Below, piece after piece: positions 1-8,118 of a DNA stretch of 64,000 nucleotides. The notes beneath the pieces are model-generated. The model made no database searches. It saw nothing but the letters and a program-made list of their open reading frames with translations, and had not been told where the DNA came from. The position numbers were made by a program, and so were the translations under genes. This DNA comes from Deltaproteobacteria bacterium (GTDB lineage: Bacteria > Desulfobacterota > Desulfobacteria > Desulfobacterales > SpSt-501): NCBI GenBank assembly GCA_016219005.1, contig JACRCN010000068.1:32246-96245 (forward strand), in the 5' to 3' direction. Numbering within the stretch: the stretch's first letter is position 1; the number at the start of each line of letters is the position of its first letter.

Positions 1-51
1 CAGCTTTTCCCGTCGATATTTAAGCGACCGCGCCCCTGCCTGCCAATATTC

Positions 52-80
52 TTGAGCCGCTCTGCGAATCGTATTATGAT
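52..80 (+). promoter_or_regulatory. Putative sigma70 promoter upstream of the D-threonine-aldolase-like gene
   Basis: A TTGAGC box (52-57) and a TATGAT box (75-80) are separated by exactly 17 bp, which would start transcription near base 87 and leave a leader of about 150 nt before the ATG at 237. The rest of bases 1-236 shows no convincing gene. This is a pattern match only. Confidence 0.4.
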
Positions 81-236
81 CCGAATATCAGGTTATGCGA
101 GGGTGCTTATCGATCCCGGCGGCCGGCGAAATTAGAGGTTGAATGCTTTTCACACGCACCCCGGGCCCCTCGGATCCCGGAAACCCGAAGCAGCTGCCTT
201 GAACCGAGGGGGATGGGCTTGAGGGGAGGTTGGGAA

Positions 237-1355
237 ATGAAACCCGTTGGCCGAAACAAATTCGAGTTGGACACACCCTGCCTGGTGCTGGATCTCGACC
301 TGCTGGACGAGAACCTTCAGAAAATGCAGGCCACGGTCGTCGCCGCCGGCAAGGCGCTGCGGCCGCACGCCAAGACCCACAAGTGCTCGCTCCTGGCCAA
401 GATGCAGCTAGCCGCCGGCGCGGTCGGGATATGCGCGGCCAAGGTCTCGGAGGCCGAGGCCCTGGTGCATGCCGGGATCCCCAATGTGCTGGTCACCGGA
501 CCGGTTGCGACGGCTGAAAAGATCGCCCGGCTGATGGCGCTTCTGCGCAAGGCACCCTTCCTGATGACCGTTGTCGACCACCCCGCGAACGTCGAACTGC
601 TCGAGCAGCAGCTCGCCGGCGCCGGGTTGAACCTGGATGTGCTGGTGGATCTGGACATCGGCCACGGTCGCACCGGGGTGGCTCCGGGCAAGGCCATGGA
701 GCTGGCCGAGCGGGTTCTCGCGAGCGACCGCCTGCGGCTGAGGGGCATCCAGGCCTACGCCGGCAACGTGCAGCACATCCCCCGCTACAGCGACCGCCGG
801 GCGGCCTCGCTCAAGGGGCTGAAGCAGGCCGCGGCCGTCTTCCGCCAGCTGCAGACCCGGGCGGAATCCTGCACCATCTTCAGCGCCTCCGGCACGGGCA
901 GCGCCAAGATCGACCTGGTGATCCCGGAGTTGACGGAGCTGCAGGCCGGCTCGTACGCCCTGATGGATGCCGAATACCTGGCGATCGAATGCGCGGACGG
1001 CTCCGAATGCGCCGATTACCAGCCGGCGCTGACCATGCTCACCACGGTGGTCAGTGTGGGCCACGGCCGGCAGGTGACGGTCGATGCCGGGCTGAAGGCG
1101 CTTTACAAGGACGGCGGGCACCCGCGGGTCCTGAACCCGGAGTTCCCCAACCTGCACTACGACTGGTTCGGCGATGAGTACGGGAAGCTGTGCGCCCGCA
1201 GCCGGGGAACCCTTCTGCCCGAACTCGGGACGGTCCTGGAGCTGGTTGTCTCGCACTGCGATCCTACCATCAACCAGTTCGACCGCTTTTTCGTAACACG
1301 GGACGGCAAGGTGGTGGACGTCTGGACGATCGATCTGCGCGGCAGGAGCCAGTGA
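237..1355 (+). CDS. D-threonine aldolase / DSD1-type PLP-dependent enzyme
   Basis: Product of 372 aa with the alanine-racemase-type N-terminal barrel of low-specificity D-threonine aldolases and DSD1-type D-serine dehydratases. The RPHAKTHK segment (residues 42-49) carries the PLP lysine, probably Lys46. Near the C-terminus SHCD (339-342) places His340 and Asp342 two residues apart, like the HxD metal site of D-threonine aldolase rather than the HxC of DSD1; this favours metal-activated aldol cleavage of D-beta-hydroxy amino acids. The ATG at 237 has GGGGAGG about six bases upstream, better than the in-frame ATG at 213. It is followed 122 bp later by an aldo/keto reductase on the same strand. 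The true substrate cannot be read from sequence. Confidence 0.85.
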   Translation: MKPVGRNKFELDTPCLVLDLDLLDENLQKMQATVVAAGKALRPHAKTHKCSLLAKMQLAAGAVGICAAKVSEAEALVHAGIPNVLVTGPVATAEKIARLMALLRKAPFLMTVVDHPANVELLEQQLAGAGLNLDVLVDLDIGHGRTGVAPGKAMELAERVLASDRLRLRGIQAYAGNVQHIPRYSDRRAASLKGLKQAAAVFRQLQTRAESCTIFSASGTGSAKIDLVIPELTELQAGSYALMDAEYLAIECADGSECADYQPALTMLTTVVSVGHGRQVTVDAGLKALYKDGGHPRVLNPEFPNLHYDWFGDEYGKLCARSRGTLLPELGTVLELVVSHCDPTINQFDRFFVTRDGKVVDVWTIDLRGRSQ

Positions 1356-1477
1356 GACGCAAGGCCCCCCGCGCCAACCCAAGGCCGTCGGCCGGCAGAC
1401 CGGGCGGCCGTCCCGCAACAGTTACCGATAGCCGGTTATCGAAGTGAGCAAACCCTGAGCGGCAGGAGTGTGCGAAG

Positions 1478-2449
1478 ATGAAGTACGTCAATTTAGGGAC
1501 CACCGGGCTCAAGGTCTCCAAGCTTTGCCTGGGGACCATGACATTCGGGAAAGAAGCCGACCGCAAAGCGAGCGAGGCCATCTACCGCCGCTGCCGCGAG
1601 GCCGGCATCAACTTCATCGACTGCGCCAATGTCTACGTGAACGGCGAGTCGGAGCGCATCCTGGGCGAGATCATCCCCGAGGAGCGCGACCGGCTGATCG
1701 TTACGACCAAGGTCGGCGGGGCGATGGGCGAAGGTCCCAACCAGGACGGACTGTCCCGGCGGCATCTCATCCAGCAGTGTGAGCAGAGCCTGCGGCGGCT
1801 CAACACGAGCTGGATCGACGTGTACTTCGCCCACCGGTTCGACACGCTGGTGCCCATCGAGGAAACGCTGCGCGCCTTCGACGCGCTGATCCAGCAGGGC
1901 AAGGTGCGCTATCTGGGCGTCAGCAACTGGGCGGCGTGGCAGATCGCCAAGGCCCTCGGCATCAGCGCCCTGAAAAGCCTGAGCGCCGTGCGGGTCGTGC
2001 AGCCCATGTACAACCTGGTGAAGCGCCAGGCCGAGGTCGAGCTGTTGCCCCTGGCGCTCGACGCGGGCATGGGAGTCGTGGCCTACAACCCGCTGGGCGG
2101 GGGCTTGCTGACCGGGAAATACGGCCGCACGCCAACGGAAGGCGCGGGCAGGCTTTCCGAGAACGCCATGTACGGCCGGCGCTACGCCGCGCCCTGGATG
2201 TACGAGGCGGCTCAGGGACTGAAAGCGATCGCGGACGAGGTCGGGATCCCGCCGGTCAGCCTGGCCATCGCCTGGGTGGCGCGCCACCCGGCGGTGAGCT
2301 GCCCCATCATCGGCGCCCGCAGTGTCGCGCAGATCGAGCCGGCGCTGGCCGCCCCTGAAATCCCGATGACCGACGAGCTTTACGCGCGCCTGTCGGCACT
2401 CGCGCCTGCGCCGCCGCCGGCCACCGATCGCACGGACGACGCAAAATAG
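1478..2449 (+). CDS. Aldo/keto reductase
   Basis: A 323-aa protein of the NADPH-dependent aldo/keto reductase family (TIM barrel). The catalytic tetrad is visible as Asp48, Tyr53, Lys78 and His119 (FIDCANVY, TTKVG, YFAHRFD). The start has AGGAG upstream. It is close to the YajO/Tas-like clade of soluble reductases acting on aldehydes or ketones; the substrate is unknown. Its 3' end meets, tail to tail, a truncated 2-hydroxyacid dehydrogenase, so sequence just beyond its stop looks like a rearrangement joint. Transcription with the upstream aldolase-like gene is plausible, but the 122-bp gap leaves this open. Confidence 0.88.
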   Translation: MKYVNLGTTGLKVSKLCLGTMTFGKEADRKASEAIYRRCREAGINFIDCANVYVNGESERILGEIIPEERDRLIVTTKVGGAMGEGPNQDGLSRRHLIQQCEQSLRRLNTSWIDVYFAHRFDTLVPIEETLRAFDALIQQGKVRYLGVSNWAAWQIAKALGISALKSLSAVRVVQPMYNLVKRQAEVELLPLALDAGMGVVAYNPLGGGLLTGKYGRTPTEGAGRLSENAMYGRRYAAPWMYEAAQGLKAIADEVGIPPVSLAIAWVARHPAVSCPIIGARSVAQIEPALAAPEIPMTDELYARLSALAPAPPPATDRTDDAK

Positions 2450-2454
2450 GTGTT

Positions 2455-2631
2455 TGAAAATTGGGATGTTTTGACGATGAGGATCTCCGCCTCGCCACAG
2501 CGCGCCTTCAACTCGGCCGGAGCGGTCCGCGCGTAAACGGTCAGGGTTCCCAGCGTTTCGAGCTCGTCCCGGGGATTATCGCCCGGGTTGAGGGTGAAAC
2601 CGTCGGTTACGACCATGCGAGCGGCTGCCAT
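2455..2631 (-). pseudogene. Truncated D-isomer-specific 2-hydroxyacid dehydrogenase (N-terminal fragment)
   Basis: The reading frame from 2631 gives VVTDGFTLNPGDN, ELETLGTLTVYARTAP and AEILIVKTS, which match the first ~58 residues of HprA/glycerate-dehydrogenase-type proteins (usually about 320 aa). After that the similarity stops and the frame runs into antisense of the aldo/keto reductase gene, ending near 2380. No NAD-binding GxGxxG or catalytic Arg/Glu/His region remains. The fragment starts 2 nt after the stop of the AhpD-like selenoprotein gene, so it was probably the second gene of that operon before deletion or inversion removed most of it. The exact break near 2455-2460 is an estimate. 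Confidence 0.7.
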
Positions 2632-2633
2632 GG

Positions 2634-3164
2634 CTATCCTAAATCCGGCTCGATCTGCAGCGTGTCGTTGACGCGGTTGACCATGTTGGCCAGCGCGACC
2701 ACCATCACCAGCTCGACGATTTCATCGTCCGAGTAGTATCGGCCCAGCCAGTTGAGCACGGACTCGTCGATGGCGGACGCCCCGCGGGTCACCAGGTCGG
2801 CAAAACGCACGGTGGCACGCTCCTTGTCGTCGTAAGCCTCGCTGCGTTGGTAGAACCGGAGGTCTTCGATCTGCCGGTCGGTCACGCCGGCCTGCTTCGC
2901 CGAAGCAGTGTGGGCGCGCAGTCAGTACTGGCAGACATTGATGCTGGCGGTTTTCAGATAGGCCAACTCCTTCAACTTGGGCGGCACCCGGCCTTTCAGC
3001 ATGACCGCGTTGTAAAAGGGCACGAAGCGTTTCAACGCCGCCGGAAAGCGGGCCATGACGCCGAAGACGTTGGGCATCCGGCCGATGGTGGCCTGCATGC
3101 CTTCGAAAAGTTCGCGGATGCTGCAATCCGCCTCATCCTTCACGAGCGGTTTTGGAACTCCCAT
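2634..3164 (-). CDS. AhpD-like (carboxymuconolactone-decarboxylase fold) selenoprotein with CxxU redox motif
   Basis: Two open segments, 3164-2925 and 2921-2634, lie in one frame and are separated only by TGA at 2924-2922. Read as selenocysteine, the product is 176 aa with NVCQY-U-LRAH: Cys78, Sec81 and His85 align with the CxxCxxxH catalytic site of AhpD/peroxidase-related proteins, where the fourth position is normally Cys. Sequence on both sides fits one continuous family member (AELAYLK-like helix before, HTASAKQAGVTDRQI after). A hairpin suited to a bacterial SECIS follows the TGA. Expected role: disulfide reductase or peroxidase activity in the cytoplasm. The start has AAAGGAAGG upstream. 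Selenocysteine AhpD-like proteins are known from metagenomes and deltaproteobacteria. The alternative, a simple nonsense mutation, is less likely because the rest is intact. Confidence 0.85.
2883..2918 (-). promoter_or_regulatory. Bacterial SECIS-like hairpin
   Basis: In the mRNA, a lower stem CGCGCC/GGCGUG (2918-2913 with 2888-2883, one G-U pair), a small internal loop and a perfect upper stem CTGCTTC/GAAGCAG (2908-2902 with 2898-2892) enclose the loop GGC (2901-2899). The loop starts 20 nt after the UGA and begins with G, within the published spacing (16-37 nt) and loop rules for bacterial SECIS elements. Confidence 0.75.
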
Positions 3165-3206
3165 AGCGCCTTCCTTTCGCGTGAGAGGGTCACATCGAGT
3201 CCTGAT

Positions 3207-3235
3207 GATATACCATGAGAGGCACCGGCAGGCAA
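3207..3235 (-). promoter_or_regulatory. Putative promoter of the AhpD-like selenoprotein gene
   Basis: On the minus strand TTGCCT (3235-3230), a 17-bp spacer ending in TGG, and TATATC (3212-3207) form an extended -10 type promoter. It lies outside the Fic element, which begins at 3252, so expression does not depend on the element. Confidence 0.4.
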
Positions 3236-3243
3236 AGCGAGTT

Positions 3244-3251
3244 CGGTTTTC
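3244..3251. repeat. Left copy of 8-bp target-site duplication
   Basis: CGGTTTTC directly abuts the left inverted repeat of the Fic element; the same eight bases abut the right end at 4702-4709. Confidence 0.8.
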
Positions 3252-3284
3252 GGTAGTGTCCTAATTTGAGTGGGCGGTTTTATT

Positions 3285-4475
3285 TTAAACATTATACCTC
3301 ACACGATCAAGGATGCTATAATTTGGTTCGATAAATTCATCATTTCCATCTTTCACAGTTTTTATTAAATTATATCTAATCATTTTTTGCATATCCCTGA
3401 GACGTGTACTTTGTGATGTCTTGTAATAAAAAGCAGATATCTCTGGTACTGATAAAAATTTTTTAATTGATATTCTCTCTTTAGATATTATTATTTTAAT
3501 CACTTCAATTATTCTATGGTTTAATTTTATTTTCTGTTCTTTCTTATTTTTAAATAAAAACTGTATATAATCTGAAAACATTAATTGCTTAACTTTTTTT
3601 AAGACTTTCTCTTTTGTTGTTTTTATTTCATCACGGTAACCCTCTAATCCCCAAATAATAAAATCTATCGGGTCCAATGTTTCTCTAATTTTATGTAATT
3701 TATCAATATAATTGTCTTTGTGGGAACTCCAAAAATTAGCCAAGGACCAAAAACAATAATCATTGACTCCATTAGCTAATAAAATAAGAGCTTCAAGAGC
3801 TCTAGCTGTTCTTCCATTGCCATCTGCAAAAGGATGTATTTCAGTTAAATAATAGTGTGCCATGATTGCTTTAACAAATGGATTATCGCTTAAATCGATG
3901 GAGTCATTTTTTCTATTCAACCACGTTATTAAGCCTTTCATGGCAAATTCAATATCACTCTGTGTTTGGCATAAACTTGATTTCCTTGGGTGTCCGAAAG
4001 TAACATTAAAATTTGTCCTATACCGACCTGGAGTATTTGAAACATAATCCAAGTCCTCTGTAAAATATGTATGAATTTGCTTGATTATGCTTTCTGAATA
4101 TTCAAAATTGCTTTTATTTTTAGCAATCACTTCTTGAATAAATTTATAAACTTTTCTAGAATTATCAGCCTCTCTTTCTTTTCTGCGTAATGGTTCACCC
4201 TGGGAAGCCTTTTTAATTCCTTCCTCAATTTCATCTTTATCAATAACCGTTCCCTCGATTGATAGCGTAGCTCCAATCACTGAGATAAGCTCATTTCTTA
4301 TAATTTTGTCTGTTGATCCTGGAAATGATGGTAAGTCCCTAATAAAACTATCCATATTCATTATTTCATAAGACACTCTAAAAAACCTATATTGAGTCTC
4401 TGGCGGCAATTTTTTTTCGATAGACTCAACTAAGTCAAAATCCAACAATTTTTCGCAGGTTAACGGCGTAGCCAT
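3285..4475 (-). CDS. Fic domain protein (probable AMP-transferase) with winged-helix C-terminus
   Basis: Product of 396 aa. The Fic active-site motif HPFADGNGRTAR lies at residues 214-225 with the catalytic His214. TLSIEG (70-75) matches the [ST]xxxE[GN] inhibitory motif, placing the inhibitory helix N-terminal to the Fic core (class II), so the enzyme should be autoinhibited through Glu74. The last ~100 residues look like a winged-helix domain, as in many stand-alone Fic proteins that bind DNA or self-regulate. Typical activity is transfer of AMP from ATP to target-protein hydroxyls; the target is unknown. The ATG at 4475 has AGAGAGG five bases upstream; in-frame ATGs at 4502 and 4529 fall inside the promoter and are unlikely starts. 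Base composition marks it as acquired DNA. Confidence 0.9.
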   Translation of the reverse strand: MATPLTCEKLLDFDLVESIEKKLPPETQYRFFRVSYEIMNMDSFIRDLPSFPGSTDKIIRNELISVIGATLSIEGTVIDKDEIEEGIKKASQGEPLRRKEREADNSRKVYKFIQEVIAKNKSNFEYSESIIKQIHTYFTEDLDYVSNTPGRYRTNFNVTFGHPRKSSLCQTQSDIEFAMKGLITWLNRKNDSIDLSDNPFVKAIMAHYYLTEIHPFADGNGRTARALEALILLANGVNDYCFWSLANFWSSHKDNYIDKLHKIRETLDPIDFIIWGLEGYRDEIKTTKEKVLKKVKQLMFSDYIQFLFKNKKEQKIKLNHRIIEVIKIIISKERISIKKFLSVPEISAFYYKTSQSTRLRDMQKMIRYNLIKTVKDGNDEFIEPNYSILDRVRYNV

Positions 4476-4500
4476 ATCTGCCTCTCTAATGATTTCGCCC

Positions 4501-4529
4501 ATTATAAACCACAATTTTATAAAATGCAA
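4501..4529 (-). promoter_or_regulatory. Promoter of the Fic gene
   Basis: Minus-strand TTGCAT (4529-4524), 17-bp spacer, perfect TATAAT (4506-4501). Transcription would start near 4494, leaving a leader of about 19 nt before the ATG at 4475. The promoter lies within the mobile element, so the cargo carries its own expression signal. Confidence 0.65.
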
Positions 4530-4687
4530 GGCTTAATGATGGAATAAAATTTATATAAAATGGATATAAAAATGATTTAAAAAAACTAAATACTACAAAT
4601 AGTTATATAAAAAATATAAAAAAAATGAATAAGTAAATGTTTTTTAAATTGACAAATAAAAAGATTTAAAATATACTTGCATCCATG

Positions 4688-4709
4688 ATTAAGACACTAC
4701 CCGGTTTTC
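4688..4709. repeat. Right inverted repeat and right target duplication of the Fic element
   Basis: ATTAAGACACTACC (4688-4701) is the inverted counterpart of 3252-3265 with one mismatch. It is followed at once by CGGTTTTC (4702-4709), the second copy of the 8-bp direct repeat. Confidence 0.8.
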
Positions 4710-4823
4710 AGCATGCCTGCCGCCGGAACCCTGCCCGCTTCCCGGCCGAAGCATGCGGTCGGCGGCCCACTCGCGCTCTCGGTCCCCGTGCGGTTGGCGC
4801 AGCGGCCCCGGTGATTTTTGCGC

Positions 4824-4853
4824 TTGACAGCCTTAATGGTATATTGGTAATAC
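4824..4853 (+). promoter_or_regulatory. Promoter of the ornithine/citrulline catabolic operon
   Basis: TTGACA (4824-4829), an 18-bp spacer and TAATAC (4848-4853) preceded by TG (extended -10). The overlapping TTGGTAATACAA has partial dyad symmetry and could be an operator for a FadR-type GntR protein such as the one encoded at 6238, but this is an inference. Bases 4702-4823 show nothing else. Confidence 0.5.
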
Positions 4854-4940
4854 AATTTAATAATTAAACGTCCCGCACGGAACCGGCCGGCCGGGCGGCC
4901 CCGTATTTGAGACGGCTTCCAGTGAAACGGTGACAGGAGC

Positions 4941-6206
4941 ATGGCATCCGCCTTCGCAACACCCTCCAGCCGATATTTCATCGACCTGGAAAAGGAAGAC
5001 GGCGCCTTCAACTACAAGCCGCTCGACGTGGTTCTCCACAAAGGCAGCGGGGTCTGGGTCTGGGATGTGGACGGCAGGAAGTACATGGACTGCCTGTCCG
5101 CCTATTCGGCGGTCAACCAGGGCCACTGTCACCCCGAAATCCTGCGCACCCTGGTCGATCAGGCCCAGCGCCTGACCCTGACGTCCCGCGCTTTTCGCAA
5201 CGATCAACTGGGACTGTTCTACCAGGAACTCTGCGAACTGACCCATTCGCATCGGGTCCTGCCCATGAACAGCGGGGCCGAAGCGGTCGAGACGGTGATC
5301 AAGGCCGTCCGCAAATGGGGCTACCAGGTCAAGGGGATTCCTGCGGGCCAGGCCGAGCTCATCGTCTGCGCCGACAACTTCCACGGCCGCACGATCACCA
5401 TCGTCGGGTTCAGCACCGATCCGAAGTCCCGCGAGGGGTTCGAACCGTTCACGCCCGGCTTCAAGATCATTCCCTACGGCGATGCCGAGGCCCTCGCACA
5501 GGCCATCACCCCCCGCACGGCGGGATTTCTCGTGGAGCCCATCCAGGGCGAGGCGGGGGTCATCATCCCGCCCGCGGGCTATTTGCGGCAGGCCCGGAAC
5601 ATCTGCGATCGGCACAACGTGGTCTTGATCCTGGATGAAATCCAGACCGGGCTCGGACGAACCGGAAAGCTCCTGGCGGAGGAGCATGAAGGGATTGAAG
5701 CCGACATCACCCTGATCGGCAAAGCCCTGTCCGGCGGATTTTATCCGGTTTCCGCCGTGCTGTCCAACCACGAGGTGCTGAGCGTTTTGCGGCCGGGCGA
5801 GCATGGGAGCACCTTCGGCGGCAACCCGCTCGCCTGCGCCGTGGCCAGGACCGCGCTTAGGGTGCTGGTGCAGGAGCACATGGCGGAAAACGCCCTCGTC
5901 ATGGGCGAGTATTTCATGTCCGGCCTGCGCTCGCTTCATGCTCCCGTGATAAAAGAAATCCGCGGCAAAGGCCTCATGATCGGGGTCGAGCTTCATCCGG
6001 GAGCGGGCAGCGCACGCCATTACTGTGAAAAGTTGATGGCCGGGGGGATTCTGTGCAAGGATACCCACGAGCAAACCATACGGCTGGCGCCGCCGCTGGT
6101 CATCCAACGCGAAGATATCGATTGGGCGCTCGAAACCATCCGGCAGGCCCTGGTGCCGGCCGGAGCTGGATGGAGCTGCGGCCGAGGCGCCTCATGTCGC
6201 TCCTAA
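4941..6206 (+). CDS. rocD: Ornithine aminotransferase (ornithine-oxo-acid transaminase)
   Basis: A 421-aa class III PLP aminotransferase. The PLP lysine is in [16 protein letters not shown], the cofactor-binding Asp in [14 protein letters not shown], and the [12 protein letters not shown] segment is typical of ornithine aminotransferases. It converts ornithine and 2-oxoglutarate into glutamate 5-semialdehyde and glutamate in the cytoplasm. It is the first gene of a plus-strand operon that also encodes ornithine carbamoyltransferase and carbamate kinase, which supports use of ornithine as a carbon and nitrogen source rather than biosynthesis. AGGAG sits only one base from the ATG, closer than usual. 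4-Aminobutyrate or acetylornithine aminotransferase is a less likely alternative. Confidence 0.88.
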   Translation: MASAFATPSSRYFIDLEKEDGAFNYKPLDVVLHKGSGVWVWDVDGRKYMDCLSAYSAVNQGHCHPEILRTLVDQAQRLTLTSRAFRNDQLGLFYQELCELTHSHRVLPMNSGAEAVETVIKAVRKWGYQVKGIPAGQAELIVCADNFHGRTITIVGFSTDPKSREGFEPFTPGFKIIPYGDAEALAQAITPRTAGFLVEPIQGEAGVIIPPAGYLRQARNICDRHNVVLILDEIQTGLGRTGKLLAEEHEGIEADITLIGKALSGGFYPVSAVLSNHEVLSVLRPGEHGSTFGGNPLACAVARTALRVLVQEHMAENALVMGEYFMSGLRSLHAPVIKEIRGKGLMIGVELHPGAGSARHYCEKLMAGGILCKDTHEQTIRLAPPLVIQREDIDWALETIRQALVPAGAGWSCGRGASCRS

Positions 6207-6237
6207 AAAACGATGATTCTACCCAGGACGTGGCGCG

Positions 6238-7017
6238 ATGACGACACCCGACCCCGGAACCGAGGTGCCGGAAGCGTCTGCCGGCGCGTTTCGAAAAGCC
6301 CGCCGAACCCGCTTCATCCATGACATCCTCAGCCAGATCGAGCAGGCGATCATCGACGGAAAATACCGGGTGGGGGACAAGCTGCCCAGCGAACGGCAGC
6401 TGTGCGAGCTTTTCCAGACGAGCCGCGGCCCCCTGCGTGAAGCCCTGAGAGTTCTCGAGCAGAAGGGACTGATCACCATCAAGGCGGGCGCCTACGGCGG
6501 GGCCTTCGTCACGGCCGTCACCACCGAGCAAATGAGTGAAAGCCTGGGGTTCCTCCTGAAGTTCAAGGGGGTGAGCCTGGCGGAGCTTGCGGAATTTCGT
6601 GCCTTCCTCGAAGGCGCCACGGCGGCACTGGCAGCCAAGCGCGCCCGGAAAACCGATATCGAGCACCTCAAGGCCCTCATCGCCGAGGCCCGCGCGCATT
6701 CCAAAAGAGACCCACGGCACCTGGATCCTTTGCTGCCTATCGACAGCCGGTTCCATAAGAGCCTTGCCCAGGCCGCGGGCAACCGCCTGTTTCTTTCCGT
6801 CCTGCAAACCGTGTACGAGAACATGTATCAGTACCAGGACAAGTATCTTCCGCGCGAGGAAAGGATTATCAAGCTGCTGATCAAGGATCTGAACGAAATC
6901 CGCGCCGCCGTTGAAGCCGGCGATTCCGAAGCGGCCCGCAGCCTGATGCAGCGACATGTCCACAAGTTCAACCGTCTGGCCGAAGAAGGGCAAAAGCAAA
7001 AGGACAAGGCCCCGTGA
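6238..7017 (+). CDS. FadR-family GntR transcriptional regulator
   Basis: A 259-aa protein with an N-terminal GntR winged helix (about residues 20-95, including [25 protein letters not shown]) and a C-terminal FCD ligand-binding domain. FCD histidines likely to hold a metal ion are visible in [14 protein letters not shown] and QRHVHK. It is encoded between the ornithine aminotransferase gene (32 bp upstream) and the ornithine carbamoyltransferase gene, so it most likely controls this operon in response to an amino acid or organic acid. Its position inside the operon implies autoregulation. Confidence 0.85.
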   Translation: MTTPDPGTEVPEASAGAFRKARRTRFIHDILSQIEQAIIDGKYRVGDKLPSERQLCELFQTSRGPLREALRVLEQKGLITIKAGAYGGAFVTAVTTEQMSESLGFLLKFKGVSLAELAEFRAFLEGATAALAAKRARKTDIEHLKALIAEARAHSKRDPRHLDPLLPIDSRFHKSLAQAAGNRLFLSVLQTVYENMYQYQDKYLPREERIIKLLIKDLNEIRAAVEAGDSEAARSLMQRHVHKFNRLAEEGQKQKDKAP

Positions 7018-7085
7018 GCGGGAAAGGAGCCCCTTCAACCTGGCCGATGCCCATGAAAGAGCCTCCGTTACGAAAGGAAGAAGAA

Positions 7086-8081
7086 ATGAATCTGAAAGGC
7101 AGGCATTTTCTAAAGTTGCTGGATTTTTCTCCCCAGGAAATCGAGTTCCTTCTGAATCTCTCTGCGGAGTTGAAAAAGGCCAAGAGGTCCGGCACCGAAG
7201 TGCGGCGTCTTAAGGGCAGGAACATCGCGCTCATCTTCGAGAAGACCTCGACCCGCACCCGCTGTGCGTTTGAAGTGGCTGCGCACGACCAGGGCGCCCA
7301 TGTGACCTACCTTGACCCGACCGGATCGCAACTCGGCAAGAAGGAGTCCATCCGCGATACCGCACGGGTGCTGGGGCGCATGTTCCACGGCATCGAGTAC
7401 CGCGGCTTTGAGCAGACGCGTGTGGAGGAATTGGCGAAAAGCGCCGGAGTTCCGGTCTGGAACGGCCTGACCAACGAGTTCCATCCCACCCAGGCGCTGG
7501 CCGACATCCTGACCATGCAGGAGCACAGCGACAAGCCGTTGAAACAGGTGGCGTTCGCCTTTCTGGGCGACGGGCGCAACAACGTGGCGAACTCGCTTCT
7601 GATCGCCGCCGCCAAGATGGGCATGGATTACCGTGCGGTCGCGCCCAAGGAGCTGCATCCCAACGCCGAGCTTACGGCCCTGGCCCGGGAAATCGCCAGG
7701 GGGACCGGGGCGCGGATCACCCTCACGGATGACCTGTCCAGGGGGTGCGCCGGCTGCGATTTCCTGTACACTGATATCTGGGTGTCGATGGGAGAACCCG
7801 AAGATGTCTGGGCGGAGCGCATCCGGCTGCTCAAGCCCTACCAGGTGAACCGGGCGCTCATGCAGAAAACCGGAAACCCCAAGGCCAAGTTCCTGCACTG
7901 CCTGCCGGCGTTCCACGACCGGCAGACGGAGATCGGGGAGGCCATCTACCAAAAGTTCGGACTCGAGTCCATGGAGGTGACCGACGAAGTCTTCGAGTCA
8001 CCGGCCTCCATCGTCTTCGACCAGGCCGAGAACCGCCTGCACACGATCAAGGCGGTGATGCAGGCCACCCTCGGCGCCTAG
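7086..8081 (+). CDS. argF: Ornithine carbamoyltransferase
   Basis: 331 aa with all the landmarks of the family: STRTRCAFE (carbamoyl phosphate binding), HPTQALAD, the SMG loop ([11 protein letters not shown]) that binds the ornithine side, and HCLPAF with the reactive Cys. The ATG at 7086 follows AAGGAAG; an in-frame ATG at 7014 would add 24 unrelated residues. Next to carbamate kinase and ornithine aminotransferase, the enzyme probably runs in the phosphorolytic direction, splitting citrulline into ornithine and carbamoyl phosphate as arcB-type enzymes do. A biosynthetic role in arginine synthesis is the alternative, especially with argH further down. Confidence 0.9.
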   Translation: MNLKGRHFLKLLDFSPQEIEFLLNLSAELKKAKRSGTEVRRLKGRNIALIFEKTSTRTRCAFEVAAHDQGAHVTYLDPTGSQLGKKESIRDTARVLGRMFHGIEYRGFEQTRVEELAKSAGVPVWNGLTNEFHPTQALADILTMQEHSDKPLKQVAFAFLGDGRNNVANSLLIAAAKMGMDYRAVAPKELHPNAELTALAREIARGTGARITLTDDLSRGCAGCDFLYTDIWVSMGEPEDVWAERIRLLKPYQVNRALMQKTGNPKAKFLHCLPAFHDRQTEIGEAIYQKFGLESMEVTDEVFESPASIVFDQAENRLHTIKAVMQATLGA

Positions 8082-8118
8082 CGCGCCGGGCATCGATGAA
8101 AATGATATTGGAACATTT

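Larger units (their letters stand above)
3252..4701. mobile_element. Non-autonomous transposon-like element carrying only a Fic gene
   Basis: The 1450-bp segment is strikingly AT-rich compared with its GC-rich surroundings. It begins with GGTAGTGTCCTAAT (3252-3265) and ends with ATTAAGACACTACC (4688-4701), inverted repeats with 13 of 14 matches. It is flanked on both sides by the direct repeat CGGTTTTC (3244-3251 and 4702-4709). This is the signature of a transposition event with 8-bp target duplication. Inside there is one gene, a Fic protein, and no transposase, so movement would need one supplied in trans. Eight-bp duplications and passenger genes are known in families such as IS1595, but the family here is not established. 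Confidence 0.8.

Noticed and set aside
4710..4823. A small reading frame at 4685-4867 downstream of the Fic element as a gene
   Set aside because: It begins inside the element end, has no ribosome-binding site or similarity and runs through the operon promoter.
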